Positions 52,816-61,940 of a DNA stretch of 64,000 nt are shown here, one piece after another. Origin of the DNA: JBNAGF01 sp049801055. GTDB lineage: Bacteria; Pseudomonadota; Alphaproteobacteria; Rhodobacterales; Rhodobacteraceae. Each line of letters opens with the position of its first letter. The stretch's first letter is position 1. Made by a program: the position numbers and the translations under genes. The notes under the pieces are model-generated. The model was not told where the DNA came from, did not search any database, and saw nothing but the letters and a program-made list of their open reading frames with translations. The DNA lies in assembly GCF_049801055.1 (NCBI RefSeq), contig NZ_JBNAGF010000007.1:186001-250000 (forward strand), given 5' to 3'.

Positions 52816-54516
52816 ATGCCCCAATCAACACGCAAATTGCTCTCGGACCAGTTTGGTCAGGCGGTAACCGCCTTCAGAGACGGTTGGCGTGTTCTGCTTC
52901 ATCGCGGGCCAAGCCAGGTTCAGTTCTGGTTTATTGCTCTGGCGATCGGGATAGCCGCTGGCTTTGCTGCTCTTTTCTTCCGCAAGAGCATCCGGTTTCT
53001 GCAGTCGTGGCTTTATGGCACCGAGGATGTGCAGCTGCTACACAGTTTCGCTGAGCAACTCCCGTGGTACTGGCTCTTGGGTATACCGGTCACCGGCGGT
53101 CTGCTGGTGGGGTTGATCCTGCATGTGTTCACGCCCGATGGCCGTGTCCGATCGGTCGCCGACGTGATCGAAGGGGCCGCGCTCACCGACGGGCGGGTAG
53201 AGAAACGCGCGGGTATTGCTTCGCTTCTGGCTTCGCTCGTAACGCTCAGTTCAGGCGGCTCGTCGGGGCGTGAGGGCCCTGTAGTTCACATGGCCGGGGT
53301 AATCTCCACATGGGTAAGTGACCGGATTCATGCTGACGGTATCACCGGACGCGATTTGCTGGGATGCGCGGTGGCAGCGGCTGTATCGGCCAGTTTCAAT
53401 GCACCGATCGCGGGGGCACTATTTGCTCTTGAGGTCGTGCTGCGCCACTTTGCGGTGCACGCCTTTGCACCGATCGTGATTGCCTCGGTAGCTGGGACCG
53501 TGATCAGCAGGCTGGAATTCGGAGACGTCACCGAGTTCGTTCTGAACACGCCGGGCTCGCTCAAGTTCTACGTTGAACTGCCGGCGTTTTTGCTGCTGGG
53601 GCTGCTATGCGGATTGATCGCGGTGGCCCTGATGCGGTCGATTTTCTTTGCCGAGGATGTGGCCAATCACATGCAGGACCGGTTCCACCTGCCGCGCTGG
53701 CTAAGGCCGGCAGTTTCCGGAGCACTTCTGGGGCTGATTGCGATCTGGTTCCCGCACATCATCGGGGTTGGGTATGAAACGACTGCGCTGGCCCTAAGTG
53801 GTGATCTCGTTCTAGGCACCGCCATAATCTATGCGGTCATCAAGACGCTGGCTGTCGCCATTACCATGGGCGGCCGCATGGGCGGCGGGGTTTTTTCGCC
53901 CTCTCTGATGGTTGGGGCCTTGTCCGGGCTTGCATTTGGCTGGATTGCGACCGGTCTTCTGCCCGACGTTTCGGGCACTCACACGCTTTATGCCTTTGCC
54001 GGCATGGGGGCCGTGGCAGCTGCGGTTCTGGGTGCTCCGATATCCACCACACTGATTGTGTTCGAACTGACTGGTGACTGGCAGATCGGTTTGGCTGTAA
54101 TGGTCTCGGTATCGATGTCGACAGCATTGGCCTCGCGGCTGGTCGATCGTTCATTCTTCCTGACACAGCTTGAGCGGCGAGGCATCCATCTTGCGGCCGG
54201 ACCGCAGGCCTATTTGTTGGCGATGCTCCGAGCCGGATCAGTGATGCGGCCAATGGGCGATCCCCGGGGCGCAGACGAAGCAGCCTGTTGGGAATTGATC
54301 AGGCAGGGGCTGGCTGTCGAAGCGTCAGCAACCCTTGAGGCGACAATGCCCTACTTTGACCGGGCGGATATTCCTTTTGTTCCGGTCGTGGCTACACGGA
54401 GCGACGATAACGGCGACCCCGTTGATCCAGAGCTGCTGGGCGCCTTGTTCCACGTCGACGCGCTCAAGGCCTATAACCGGGCACTCGCGGCTACTGCGGC
54501 TGAAGAGCACTCCTGA
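52816..54516 (+). CDS. ClC-family chloride channel/transporter with CBS-like tail
   Basis: Integral membrane protein of 566 residues. Selectivity motif SGGSSGREGP puts the gating glutamate at E153. SASFNAPIAGALFALEVVLRHF is the second conserved block and GGRMGGGVFSPSLMVGAL the third. About ten or more membrane helices cover residues 35-440. The C-terminal ~110 residues (SVMRPMG, AVEASATLEATMPYFDRADIPFVPVV) look like one partial pair of CBS domains. Whether it is a channel or a proton exchanger cannot be stated from sequence alone. It appears to be a single transcription unit. Confidence 0.92.
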   Translation: MPQSTRKLLSDQFGQAVTAFRDGWRVLLHRGPSQVQFWFIALAIGIAAGFAALFFRKSIRFLQSWLYGTEDVQLLHSFAEQLPWYWLLGIPVTGGLLVGLILHVFTPDGRVRSVADVIEGAALTDGRVEKRAGIASLLASLVTLSSGGSSGREGPVVHMAGVISTWVSDRIHADGITGRDLLGCAVAAAVSASFNAPIAGALFALEVVLRHFAVHAFAPIVIASVAGTVISRLEFGDVTEFVLNTPGSLKFYVELPAFLLLGLLCGLIAVALMRSIFFAEDVANHMQDRFHLPRWLRPAVSGALLGLIAIWFPHIIGVGYETTALALSGDLVLGTAIIYAVIKTLAVAITMGGRMGGGVFSPSLMVGALSGLAFGWIATGLLPDVSGTHTLYAFAGMGAVAAAVLGAPISTTLIVFELTGDWQIGLAVMVSVSMSTALASRLVDRSFFLTQLERRGIHLAAGPQAYLLAMLRAGSVMRPMGDPRGADEAACWELIRQGLAVEASATLEATMPYFDRADIPFVPVVATRSDDNGDPVDPELLGALFHVDALKAYNRALAATAAEEHS

Positions 54517-54563
54517 CGGGTCTTTCGGAACGGATTTCGAAAATGATCAGGGCCTTGCGTGGC

Positions 54564-54905
54564 CTAGATCTGTTCAACTGTCACATCATCTCGCCGATAG
54601 AATGCGATATGTCCGTTGATCCGACTCATATCGGCAATGGGGTCTTCATAGCTCCATGCCGCGTTCGGGATCGTTGCGGATTTGTTGGCGATCGAAAAGT
54701 GGGTTGCATCTCCCTTATGAGGGCAATGCGTCACGTGATCGGTGCGGTCAAGCAAGGCCATGGCGATGTCTTCGCGCGGAAAGTAGATGACCGGTTCAAG
54801 GCTGCCCTCGGATAGTTCCAGCGCGTTCGTGCTTTCGCCAAGTATGGCACCGCCCGATCGCACGGACCACTTTCCTTGGGCTTTGCGGATCTTGATGTCG
54901 GTCAT
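54564..54905 (-). CDS. DUF427 family protein
   Basis: Protein of 113 residues recognised as DUF427 from VRSGGAILGESTNALELSEGSLEPVIYFPREDI and HCPHKGDATHFSI...WSYEDPIADMSRINGHIAFYRRDDVTVE. The fold is a small beta-structure; the reaction is unknown. It is 30 bases downstream of the aminopeptidase gene on the same strand, so the two are probably co-transcribed. Confidence 0.9.
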   Translation of the reverse strand: MTDIKIRKAQGKWSVRSGGAILGESTNALELSEGSLEPVIYFPREDIAMALLDRTDHVTHCPHKGDATHFSIANKSATIPNAAWSYEDPIADMSRINGHIAFYRRDDVTVEQI

Positions 54906-54935
54906 GTGTCGTCCTTCACGCTGGCACGGCGCCTG

Positions 54936-56726
54936 TCACAATGGGGCCGTTGCAGCATCCAACCACAGCCGCGCCTCGGGTGAAACCCTTGGGCCTATTT
55001 TCTCGGCAACGTCTTGGTGATAGGCGTTGAGCCACTTGCGTTCATCATTCGTCAATAGTGCTGTCTGAATCAGGCGGCGGTCGATTGGTGCAAAGGTCAG
55101 GGTGCGCCAGCACAGCATCTCGCGCTCGGGGTCCGAACTGGGCAAGGGCTTGGCCGTTTCTGCAACGATCAGATTTTCAAGCCGGATGCCAAATGCGCCT
55201 TCACGGTAATACCCCGGCTCGTTGGACAGGATCATCCCCGCCTCCAACGGAACATTCGAGGTTCGTGCGAGCCGTTGCGGGCCTTCGTGGACGTTGAGAT
55301 AGGTTCCGACACCGTGGCCAAGCCCGTGGTTGAAATCCTGCCCGGCCAGCCACAGCGGCATCCGGCCAATGGCTTCGATCTCGCGACCGGACAACCCGTT
55401 CGGCCAGCGTAACCGCGACATAGCGATCATCCCCTGCAAGACGCGGGTGAACGCGGCGCATTCTTCTTCGCCGGGTTCCCCGATGGCGATCGTTCGCGTG
55501 ATGTCGGTTGTACCGTCGAGATACTGGCCACCGCTGTCGAGCACTAGAAGATGACCCTCTTCAAGGCGACTGTCGGTCTCCTCGGTCACGCGGTAATGCA
55601 TGATGGCTCCATTGGCGCCCGTGCCCGCAATGGTGTCAAAGCTGATGTCCTGAAGCGCATTGTCCTTGCGGCGGCACTCCTCGAGCCGGGTCACGGCCTG
55701 TGTTTCGGTCAAGCTGCCCGGAGGCTGCACGTCGAGCCACGCAAGAAATTCCACCACTGCCGCCCCGTCGCGCAGATGCGCTTCGGCGCTTCCTTCGATT
55801 TCTGCCGAGTTCTTGCAGGCCTTGGGCAGAGCGCAAGGATCTGGCCCCTCCGTCGCGCGGGATCCCAGCCGATCGGCGACGATCTGCGGAACAGAAACCA
55901 TGTCGATCCGAACGGGACCTTCCAGGGTCTCGAGTCTAGGCAGAAAATCATCGACCGGGCGCGGTTTAACCGTTTTTGGGAGGGCTTCAGGGAGGTCATT
56001 TAGCTTTTCTGGCGCCATGAACAAGTCAATGCGCTCGTCATCGTGCAGAATTGCAAATCCATGCGCCACCGGGTTTCGCGGGACATCCGAACCCCGGATG
56101 TTAAGCAGCCACATGATTGAGTCGGGTAACGTGACAACGGCCGCCTTGTGCTCGTTCTTGCGCAGGTCTTCGGCCAGACGCCGGGCTTTGTCCCCGGCGC
56201 TCTCGCCGGCGAATTCCATTGGGTGATTCCGAACAGGTTGCATCGGAGGCGACGGCTGATCTTGCCAGATCCGGTCCACAAGGTTGTCGCAGCGCGTCAG
56301 GACGATGTCCGACCCGTCCAGTTCTTTTTCCAAGCTGCGGATCTGCCCGGCGGCGTGGAGCCAGGGGTCAAACCCAATGCGCCCGCCTTCAGGCAATTGC
56401 TCGCGCAGCCATTGGGGCAGGCTCACATCTGGCCAGGGTACCGGGGTGTAATCGTCTGCCACCTGTGCTTTGACCTGAGTGCGATAGCGCCCGTCGATAA
56501 ATACACCCGCCACGTTAATAAGGGCGGCGCAAAACCCCGCCGATCCGGTGAATCCGGTGAGCCAGGCCAAACGCTCGTCACGGGCGGCCACATACTCTCC
56601 TTGATGGGCATCTGCGCGGGGGACAAGAAAGCCATCGAGCCCTTCGCGCAGCAGTTCTTCACGCAGCGCGGCCAGACGTGGCGGGCCCTGTTCAGGTCGG
56701 GCGGTTACCTCGAAAGTCTGATACAT
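54936..56726 (-). CDS. pepP: Xaa-Pro aminopeptidase (M24B, three-domain type)
   Basis: Cytosolic metallopeptidase removing an N-terminal residue before proline, 596 residues. Two creatinase-like N-terminal domains (about 15-310) are followed by the M24 pita-bread domain with metal ligands in LVLDSGGQYLDGTTDITRT, GHGVGTYLNVHEGP, NEPGYYREGAFGIRLENL. The C-terminal extra domain LTFAPIDRRLIQTALLTNDERKWLNAYH marks the long eukaryote-like class. Start set at ATG 56726, right after GGGGGGAGCAG; a longer frame upstream lacks family similarity. Confidence 0.94.
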   Translation of the reverse strand: MYQTFEVTARPEQGPPRLAALREELLREGLDGFLVPRADAHQGEYVAARDERLAWLTGFTGSAGFCAALINVAGVFIDGRYRTQVKAQVADDYTPVPWPDVSLPQWLREQLPEGGRIGFDPWLHAAGQIRSLEKELDGSDIVLTRCDNLVDRIWQDQPSPPMQPVRNHPMEFAGESAGDKARRLAEDLRKNEHKAAVVTLPDSIMWLLNIRGSDVPRNPVAHGFAILHDDERIDLFMAPEKLNDLPEALPKTVKPRPVDDFLPRLETLEGPVRIDMVSVPQIVADRLGSRATEGPDPCALPKACKNSAEIEGSAEAHLRDGAAVVEFLAWLDVQPPGSLTETQAVTRLEECRRKDNALQDISFDTIAGTGANGAIMHYRVTEETDSRLEEGHLLVLDSGGQYLDGTTDITRTIAIGEPGEEECAAFTRVLQGMIAMSRLRWPNGLSGREIEAIGRMPLWLAGQDFNHGLGHGVGTYLNVHEGPQRLARTSNVPLEAGMILSNEPGYYREGAFGIRLENLIVAETAKPLPSSDPEREMLCWRTLTFAPIDRRLIQTALLTNDERKWLNAYHQDVAEKIGPRVSPEARLWLDAATAPL

Positions 56727-56850
56727 CTGCTCCCCCCTGTTGCGAATTGTCCTCGGTCGACCGGAAGGTGAGTGTCCGGGCGGCAAATGTCCAGTGGTCA
56801 AATCCGGGGCTTCGCGTCTATGGTCGGGCATCCGGTAACAAGGAGCCGAA

Positions 56851-57210
56851 ATGACCCGTTTCGTTCTGATCCTGTCATTGATTACTTCGACACCTCTTTA
56901 TGCTCAGGAATCCGTGCCGGATTCTGAACTCCGCCAGCTTGCGGCCGAGGCTCTCGGCAAGGCGGTTTCGCGGACGGGCAAGCAGGGTAAGGCGGAGATT
57001 TCCAAAGCGCACCGCGAAGGCGAAACGGCGATCTTCTGTGCCAATACCGATGCGTTCAACAAAAACGGGAGCTTCATTGGTCTCGACTATTGGGAAGTTC
57101 GGGTGCCCGCATCCGGCGAGGGCGAAGCTACCTTGAGAAATGTCACCGGTTTGTTGTCGCCTTGCTATGGGGCCGACTATGAGCCGTTTGATGAACTGCG
57201 GAACAAGTAG
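56851..57210 (+). CDS. Secreted hypothetical protein
   Basis: Protein of 119 residues with a signal peptide (MTRFVLILSLITSTPLYA-Q). The mature part has two cysteines (AIFCANT, LSPCYGA) that could form a disulphide in the periplasm, and no family that I recognise. GGAGCCGAA lies just before the ATG. It is divergent from the aminopeptidase gene and convergent with the hydrolase-regulator gene, only six bases from its end. Confidence 0.75.
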   Translation: MTRFVLILSLITSTPLYAQESVPDSELRQLAAEALGKAVSRTGKQGKAEISKAHREGETAIFCANTDAFNKNGSFIGLDYWEVRVPASGEGEATLRNVTGLLSPCYGADYEPFDELRNK

Positions 57211-57216
57211 AGGTGG

Positions 57217-58398
57217 TCAGTCTTCGAGAAAGTCCAGAAACGAGGCCAGGAAACAGTCCCAGACGGCATTACCGGGAAGTGGGACGTGATTGGCTGAGTC
57301 CAAAACCACCAGTTCAGAGTTCGGAATGCCCGCCGCCAGCTTTTGCGCCTGGGTCAGGGGATGCACCGCGTCGTTTCTGGAGTGGATGATAAGGGTCGGG
57401 CATTGGACCCTTTGCAACAGGTGCAACACCGATGCCTCGTTGATCGCATCTCTCAGCTTCAGCATGGTTTCCGGCGAACACGACTTTTGCATCATATCGA
57501 CCAATTCATGCACCGACTCCAATGGGCCTTCGGGAAAGTATGTAGTCATGAAAGCGGTGGCAAACGCGCCCAATGGTTCGTTCCACCCTTCTTCGATCAG
57601 CGCGCGCATGAGTTCAGGACGTTGTCGCTGAGCCCTCAGCGATCGTCCCTCTGCGTAACCGCCTATGATCACAAGTTTTTCCAGCATCTCCGGATATTTT
57701 GCAGCGAAATGGATCGCTGGCAGCGCGCCTCCAGATTCCGAGTACATCGCAAACCGTTCGAACCCGGCGGCCTCGGCGACCAGTTTCGCCTCGTCTGCAA
57801 TTGCGCCAAAACTGATCTCGACCGGAACCCGGTCGGATTGTCCTGATCCCAGGTTGTCGAAACGCAGCAGCCGGTGGCGCGCCCGAACGGCGTCGATGAG
57901 CCTCCGTTCCGGTTGGTTCTCCCATTCGTGGTGAATGTCCCGTGTCAGGAGAACTCCCATGGCCATCACAGGTGAGCCGCTCCCGGTGACAGAGAAAGCC
58001 AGTCGTTGACCATGCTCGTTTCGAGTGAACCGGATGCGTTGAATATCATCTGTTTGATAGGAAACGGGCTGCAGGTTGTGTGCCGCGTCGCCAATTTCGA
58101 CTTTGGGAACAAGCATCACGCCTGTCCCATGAACGGTACGGATAACTTTCTGATCTTTGCCGGTGTCACCAACCGCTTTTCGCGCCGCAGCAATGCGCGC
58201 GCTGACTGCGGAATCTGAGATGAAGCGGCCCTGCCAAACCGCATCGACCAATTCGTCACGTGTGACAACCCGGTTGGGGTGCTGAAGCAGCAACAGGAGG
58301 AGTTGGAACACCTGCGGCTCGATATTCTGTCTGAGTCCGGCGCACGTCAGAACACGCTGGCCCGTATCCAGAACACAATCTGCAAAAGAGTACCGCAT
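57217..58398 (-). CDS. Winged-helix regulator fused to an alpha/beta hydrolase
   Basis: Protein of 393 residues. Residues about 1-100 are an OmpR/PhoB-type winged helix (FQLLLLLLQHPNRVVTRDELVDAVWQGRFISDSAVSARIAAARKAVGD), without a receiver domain. Residues about 120-393 are an alpha/beta hydrolase: RFDNLGSGQSDR, nucleophile elbow YSESGG, acid in IIHSRNDAVHPL, histidine in SANHVPLPG. The triad looks intact, so the domain may bind or cleave a signal molecule. The elbow is S-E-S-G-G rather than the commoner G-x-S-x-G. Start is ATG 58398; GTG five codons upstream is possible. Target genes are unknown. Confidence 0.88.
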   Translation of the reverse strand: MRYSFADCVLDTGQRVLTCAGLRQNIEPQVFQLLLLLLQHPNRVVTRDELVDAVWQGRFISDSAVSARIAAARKAVGDTGKDQKVIRTVHGTGVMLVPKVEIGDAAHNLQPVSYQTDDIQRIRFTRNEHGQRLAFSVTGSGSPVMAMGVLLTRDIHHEWENQPERRLIDAVRARHRLLRFDNLGSGQSDRVPVEISFGAIADEAKLVAEAAGFERFAMYSESGGALPAIHFAAKYPEMLEKLVIIGGYAEGRSLRAQRQRPELMRALIEEGWNEPLGAFATAFMTTYFPEGPLESVHELVDMMQKSCSPETMLKLRDAINEASVLHLLQRVQCPTLIIHSRNDAVHPLTQAQKLAAGIPNSELVVLDSANHVPLPGNAVWDCFLASFLDFLED

Positions 58399-58543
58399 GG
58401 ATGAATAAGACACCAGAGCAGGGCCTTACTCAAGCTTTCGCGACATATCTAAAGGAAATCCAAGGGAAATCTAAGGCTGGTCTTCAAGCGCTTGCTTCGG
58501 TGCAATGGCAAGATAGGGCATCACAGTTGGAGAGAACCGATGA

Positions 58544-58704
58544 TGCTGCCGACCGATACGAACCTACTCCGTCATGCACAGCCGCCACGCACATCGCTGC
58601 CGGAGATTTCCGCCCCGGATATCCCGAGAGCTGCCATCCAGGTGTTGTTTCGGCGGTTGAAGTCCAACCTGGCTGCCAATTTTCGGATCAGGAAGCGCGC
58701 TTGA
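58544..58704 (+). CDS. Doubtful small ORF in the gap before cobT
   Basis: The gap 58399-58687 holds one compact plus-strand frame of about 53 residues, starting at an ATG pair near 58541-58544 with GAGAACC upstream and ending in a basic tail (RRLKSNLAANFRIRKRA). It overlaps the convergent cobT stop by about 17 bases. No family is recognised and coding is unproven. Confidence 0.25.
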
Positions 58705-60565
58705 TTCCCATTACTCGCGCCCTGGCCCGAGGGTCGCTGTCGAACAGGGCAGCCAATTGCTCGGTCATGGCTCCTGCTAACTGCTCCACATCGGTGATCG
58801 TCACAGCGCGGTCATAGTAGCGCGTCACGTCATGGCCGATGCCGATTGCCAACAATTCCACGATCTTGCGCTTTTCGACCATGGCGATCACGTCGCGCAG
58901 GTGCTTTTCCAGATAGTTTGCCGGGTTCACGCTGAGGGTTGAATCGTCTACCGGTGCGCCATCCGAGATCACCATCAGAATCTTTCGTTGTTCACGTCGG
59001 GCGACCATCCTGCGATGCGCCCATTCCAGCGCCTCACCGTCGATGTTTTCCTTCAGCAGCCCCTCTTTCATCATCAGGCCCAGATTGGGCCGGGCTCTCC
59101 GCCAAGGCGCATCAGCGCCCTTGTAGATGATATGACGCAGATCATTCAGACGCCCCGGTGTCTGCGGGCGTCCGTCAGCCAACCATTGCTCGCGCGCTTG
59201 CCCGCCCTTCCAGGCCCGGGTCGTAAAACCGAGGATCTCTACCTTGACGTCGCAGCGTTCCAGCGTTCGGGCAAGAACATCGGCGCAGATTGCGGCGATC
59301 GAAATCGGCCGGCCGCGCATTGATCCGGAGTTATCCAGAAGCAGCGTCACGATGGTGTCTCGGAACTCGGTGTCTTTTTCTACCTTGAAGCTGAGCGGTG
59401 TGGTCGGATTGGCAACAACCCGGGCCAACCGTCCGGCATCAAGAATACCCTCTTCGCGGTCGAACTCCCAACTGCGGTTCTGCTGCGCCTGCAGCCGACG
59501 CTGCAATTTGTTGGCCAGTCGACTCACCGCGCCTTTCAGGGGCTCGAGCTGTTGGTCCAAGTAGGCACGCAGCCTTTCAAGTTCGGCCGGTTCAGCCAGA
59601 TCTTCTGCCGAGATCTCTTCGTCATGGGTGTCCAAATAGACGCGGTAATCCGGATCAGCTTCTGACGGCGGGGGTGGCGAGGGCGGGTCGAGGGGGGCTT
59701 CACCATCGGGCATGTCCATCTCGTCGCCCATCTCGTCGTCAGACATCTCGTCCATCGTGACCTGAGCCTGCGCCTGATCGGTCTGCTGTTCCTGCGACTG
59801 CTCGGGATCGGCTTCGGTCTGTTCGTCCTCGGAATCGTCCTGACCGGTGCTGTCCGGATCGGACTGCTCTTCGGCATCTTCTTCGGCCTGATCTTCCTGA
59901 TCGTCGTCGAATTGATCGGGATCGTCGCCCAGCTGATCCCCGTAGCCCAGATCGGTAATAACCTGCCGCGTGAAGCGGGCGAACTCGGCTTGATCCGAGA
60001 GGATATCCTGCAAGTGGTCCAGGGTGCCGCCGGCCTGCTCCTCGATGAACCCACGCCACAGTTCCATAACATTGGCAGCCGCAGGCGGAAGATCGCGGCC
60101 ACTGGCAAGATGCCGGATCAGATACCCGGCCGCCACAGGAAGCGGTGCCTCAGATGCTTCCTTGCACTGGTCATAGCCGCGCCGAATGGCCTCGTGCGAG
60201 ATCTTGACGTCGATATTGCTGGCAGTGCCCGGCATATCGCGCGCGCCCATTGCCTCGCAACGCGCAGTTTCCATCGCCTCGTACAGATCCCGCGCCATGT
60301 CGCCCGGCGGGGCATAGCGGTTATGGATACCCTCGTCATGGTACTTGCGCTGCATGGCCAGGGCGTCGGCTGTTCCGCGTGCCAGCAACACTTCTTCGCG
60401 GGACATCCTTCGGCTGACCTGAGGCAGCCGCATGGTGTCGCCGGACATGCCAGAGGGATCGACGGTGTAGTTCACCGTCAGTTCCGGGTCTTCGGCCATG
60501 ACCTTGGTGGCCTCGGCCAAGGCCTTCTTGAAAGGATCGGCGGGGTTGTCGTTCTTTTGTGCCAT
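58688..60565 (-). CDS. cobT: Cobaltochelatase subunit CobT
   Basis: Component of the aerobic cobaltochelatase CobNST that inserts cobalt into hydrogenobyrinic acid diamide during B12 synthesis; 625 residues. The N-terminal part (about 1-210) is CobT-specific. A strongly acidic Asp/Glu/Gln-rich linker (about 215-300) follows. The C-terminal von Willebrand A domain has MIDAS D411-N-S-G-S in LLLDNSGSMRGRPI. Start ATG 60565 has GGAAGG nine bases upstream; a nearby ATG three codons earlier is less well placed. cobS is just upstream in the same direction. Confidence 0.95.
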   Translation of the reverse strand: MAQKNDNPADPFKKALAEATKVMAEDPELTVNYTVDPSGMSGDTMRLPQVSRRMSREEVLLARGTADALAMQRKYHDEGIHNRYAPPGDMARDLYEAMETARCEAMGARDMPGTASNIDVKISHEAIRRGYDQCKEASEAPLPVAAGYLIRHLASGRDLPPAAANVMELWRGFIEEQAGGTLDHLQDILSDQAEFARFTRQVITDLGYGDQLGDDPDQFDDDQEDQAEEDAEEQSDPDSTGQDDSEDEQTEADPEQSQEQQTDQAQAQVTMDEMSDDEMGDEMDMPDGEAPLDPPSPPPPSEADPDYRVYLDTHDEEISAEDLAEPAELERLRAYLDQQLEPLKGAVSRLANKLQRRLQAQQNRSWEFDREEGILDAGRLARVVANPTTPLSFKVEKDTEFRDTIVTLLLDNSGSMRGRPISIAAICADVLARTLERCDVKVEILGFTTRAWKGGQAREQWLADGRPQTPGRLNDLRHIIYKGADAPWRRARPNLGLMMKEGLLKENIDGEALEWAHRRMVARREQRKILMVISDGAPVDDSTLSVNPANYLEKHLRDVIAMVEKRKIVELLAIGIGHDVTRYYDRAVTITDVEQLAGAMTEQLAALFDSDPRARARVMGIKRAS

Positions 60566-60727
60566 GTTTCCCATCCTTCCCCGATGCTAGACGTGTCGGG
60601 CCGCCCGGATCAATCTGTGCCCATGTCTGTCCCGGTTTATTTCCGGTCTGCTTATCCCCGATAATGCGTTGTTCGGCAGGTGGCGCCGATGGGGAAGATC
60701 CGCGCCCAAAACGGGCGCAGACTTTGA

Positions 60728-61714
60728 TCAGGCCAAGGCCACGCTCGCTGCGCTTTCGGGCAGTTCTTCATCAAAGCAGCGCTGGTAGAACTCGGCCACG
60801 GTCTGGCGTTCCAGCTCATCACACTTGTTGAGGAAGGACAGACGGAAGGCGTAGCCAACGTCGCGGAAGATCTCGGCGTTCTGGGCCCAGTTGATCACCG
60901 TTCGTGGGCTCATCACCGTCGACAGATCACCGGCCATGAACGCGGTCCGGGTCAGGTCGGCAACCGTAACCATCTGGCTGACAATCTTGCGGCCTTTCTC
61001 GGTGTTGTAATGCGGCGCCTTGGAGAGGACGATCATGGTTTCGGCGTCATGGCTGAGATAGTTCAGCGTCGAGACCAGAGACCAGCGGTCCATCTGGGCC
61101 TGGTTGATCTGCTGAACCCCGTGATAAAGCCCAGTCGTGTCGCCCAGACCAACGGTGTTCGCCGTTGCAAACAGGCGGAAATTCGGGTTCGGCGTGATGA
61201 TTTCATTCTGATCGAGCAGGGTCAGCTTGCCGTCATGTTCAAGAACCCGCTGGATCACAAACATCACATCGGCACGACCGGCATCATACTCGTCGAAGAC
61301 GATGGCGACCGGGTTGCGCAGAGCCCAAGGCAGGATGCCTTCGTGGAACTCGGTGACCTGCTTGCCGTCACGCAGTTTGATCGCATCCTTGCCGATCAGG
61401 TCGATCCGGCTGATATGGCTGTCGAGGTTGACGCGCACGGCCGGCCAGTTCAACCGGGCCGCGACCTGTTCGATATGAGTCGACTTACCAGTGCCGTGAT
61501 AGCCCTGAATCATGACGCGGCGGTTATGTGCAAAACCGGCCAGGATCGCCAGTGTCGTTTCCGGGTCGAACTTGTAGGTGTGGTCGATTGCTGGCACCCG
61601 TTCGGTCACCTCGGCAAAGCCCTTTACGGTCATCGGAGTGTCGATGCCGAATACTTCGCGGACCGAGATTTCCTCGGTGGGTTTTGCGTTCATATCGATG
61701 GATCCGTCAGCCAT
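60728..61714 (-). CDS. cobS: Cobaltochelatase AAA+ subunit CobS
   Basis: AAA+ ATPase that with CobT powers cobalt insertion, 328 residues. Walker A is GYHGTGKST at 71-79, Walker B AIVFDEYDAGRADVMF, and sensor FRLFATANTVGLGD follows. The N-terminal segment ISVREVFGIDTPMTVKGF is typical of CobS. Start ATG 61714 follows AAGGACGACAGGC; a longer frame is open upstream but not conserved. cobT follows 162 bases downstream. A GC hairpin (GCGCCC/GGGCGC) just past the cobS stop may stabilise the upstream message. Confidence 0.95.
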   Translation of the reverse strand: MADGSIDMNAKPTEEISVREVFGIDTPMTVKGFAEVTERVPAIDHTYKFDPETTLAILAGFAHNRRVMIQGYHGTGKSTHIEQVAARLNWPAVRVNLDSHISRIDLIGKDAIKLRDGKQVTEFHEGILPWALRNPVAIVFDEYDAGRADVMFVIQRVLEHDGKLTLLDQNEIITPNPNFRLFATANTVGLGDTTGLYHGVQQINQAQMDRWSLVSTLNYLSHDAETMIVLSKAPHYNTEKGRKIVSQMVTVADLTRTAFMAGDLSTVMSPRTVINWAQNAEIFRDVGYAFRLSFLNKCDELERQTVAEFYQRCFDEELPESAASVALA

Positions 61715-61940
61715 GCCTGTCGTCCTTGTCATTCGTATGGACCCCGGTTCCGGGGCAACCCGGGTGTCGTGCAACATAATGCGGACAAGAGCAAGGGGAA
61801 GGCAGCGGATTTGCCTTCATTCGGGCGCGTCGGATCATCCCGTTGGGAGCAAGGCCCAAGCGCGTTGAATGACAATGTTGCAAGATCACCTGCCGGAGTT
61901 ATCATGTCGGTATTCATTTATTTCAGGGAGATCTATTCCG

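Noticed and set aside
58401..58817. 138-codon plus-strand frame overlapping the cobT end
   Set aside because: Its second half is antisense to the conserved CobT C-terminus and no family is visible.
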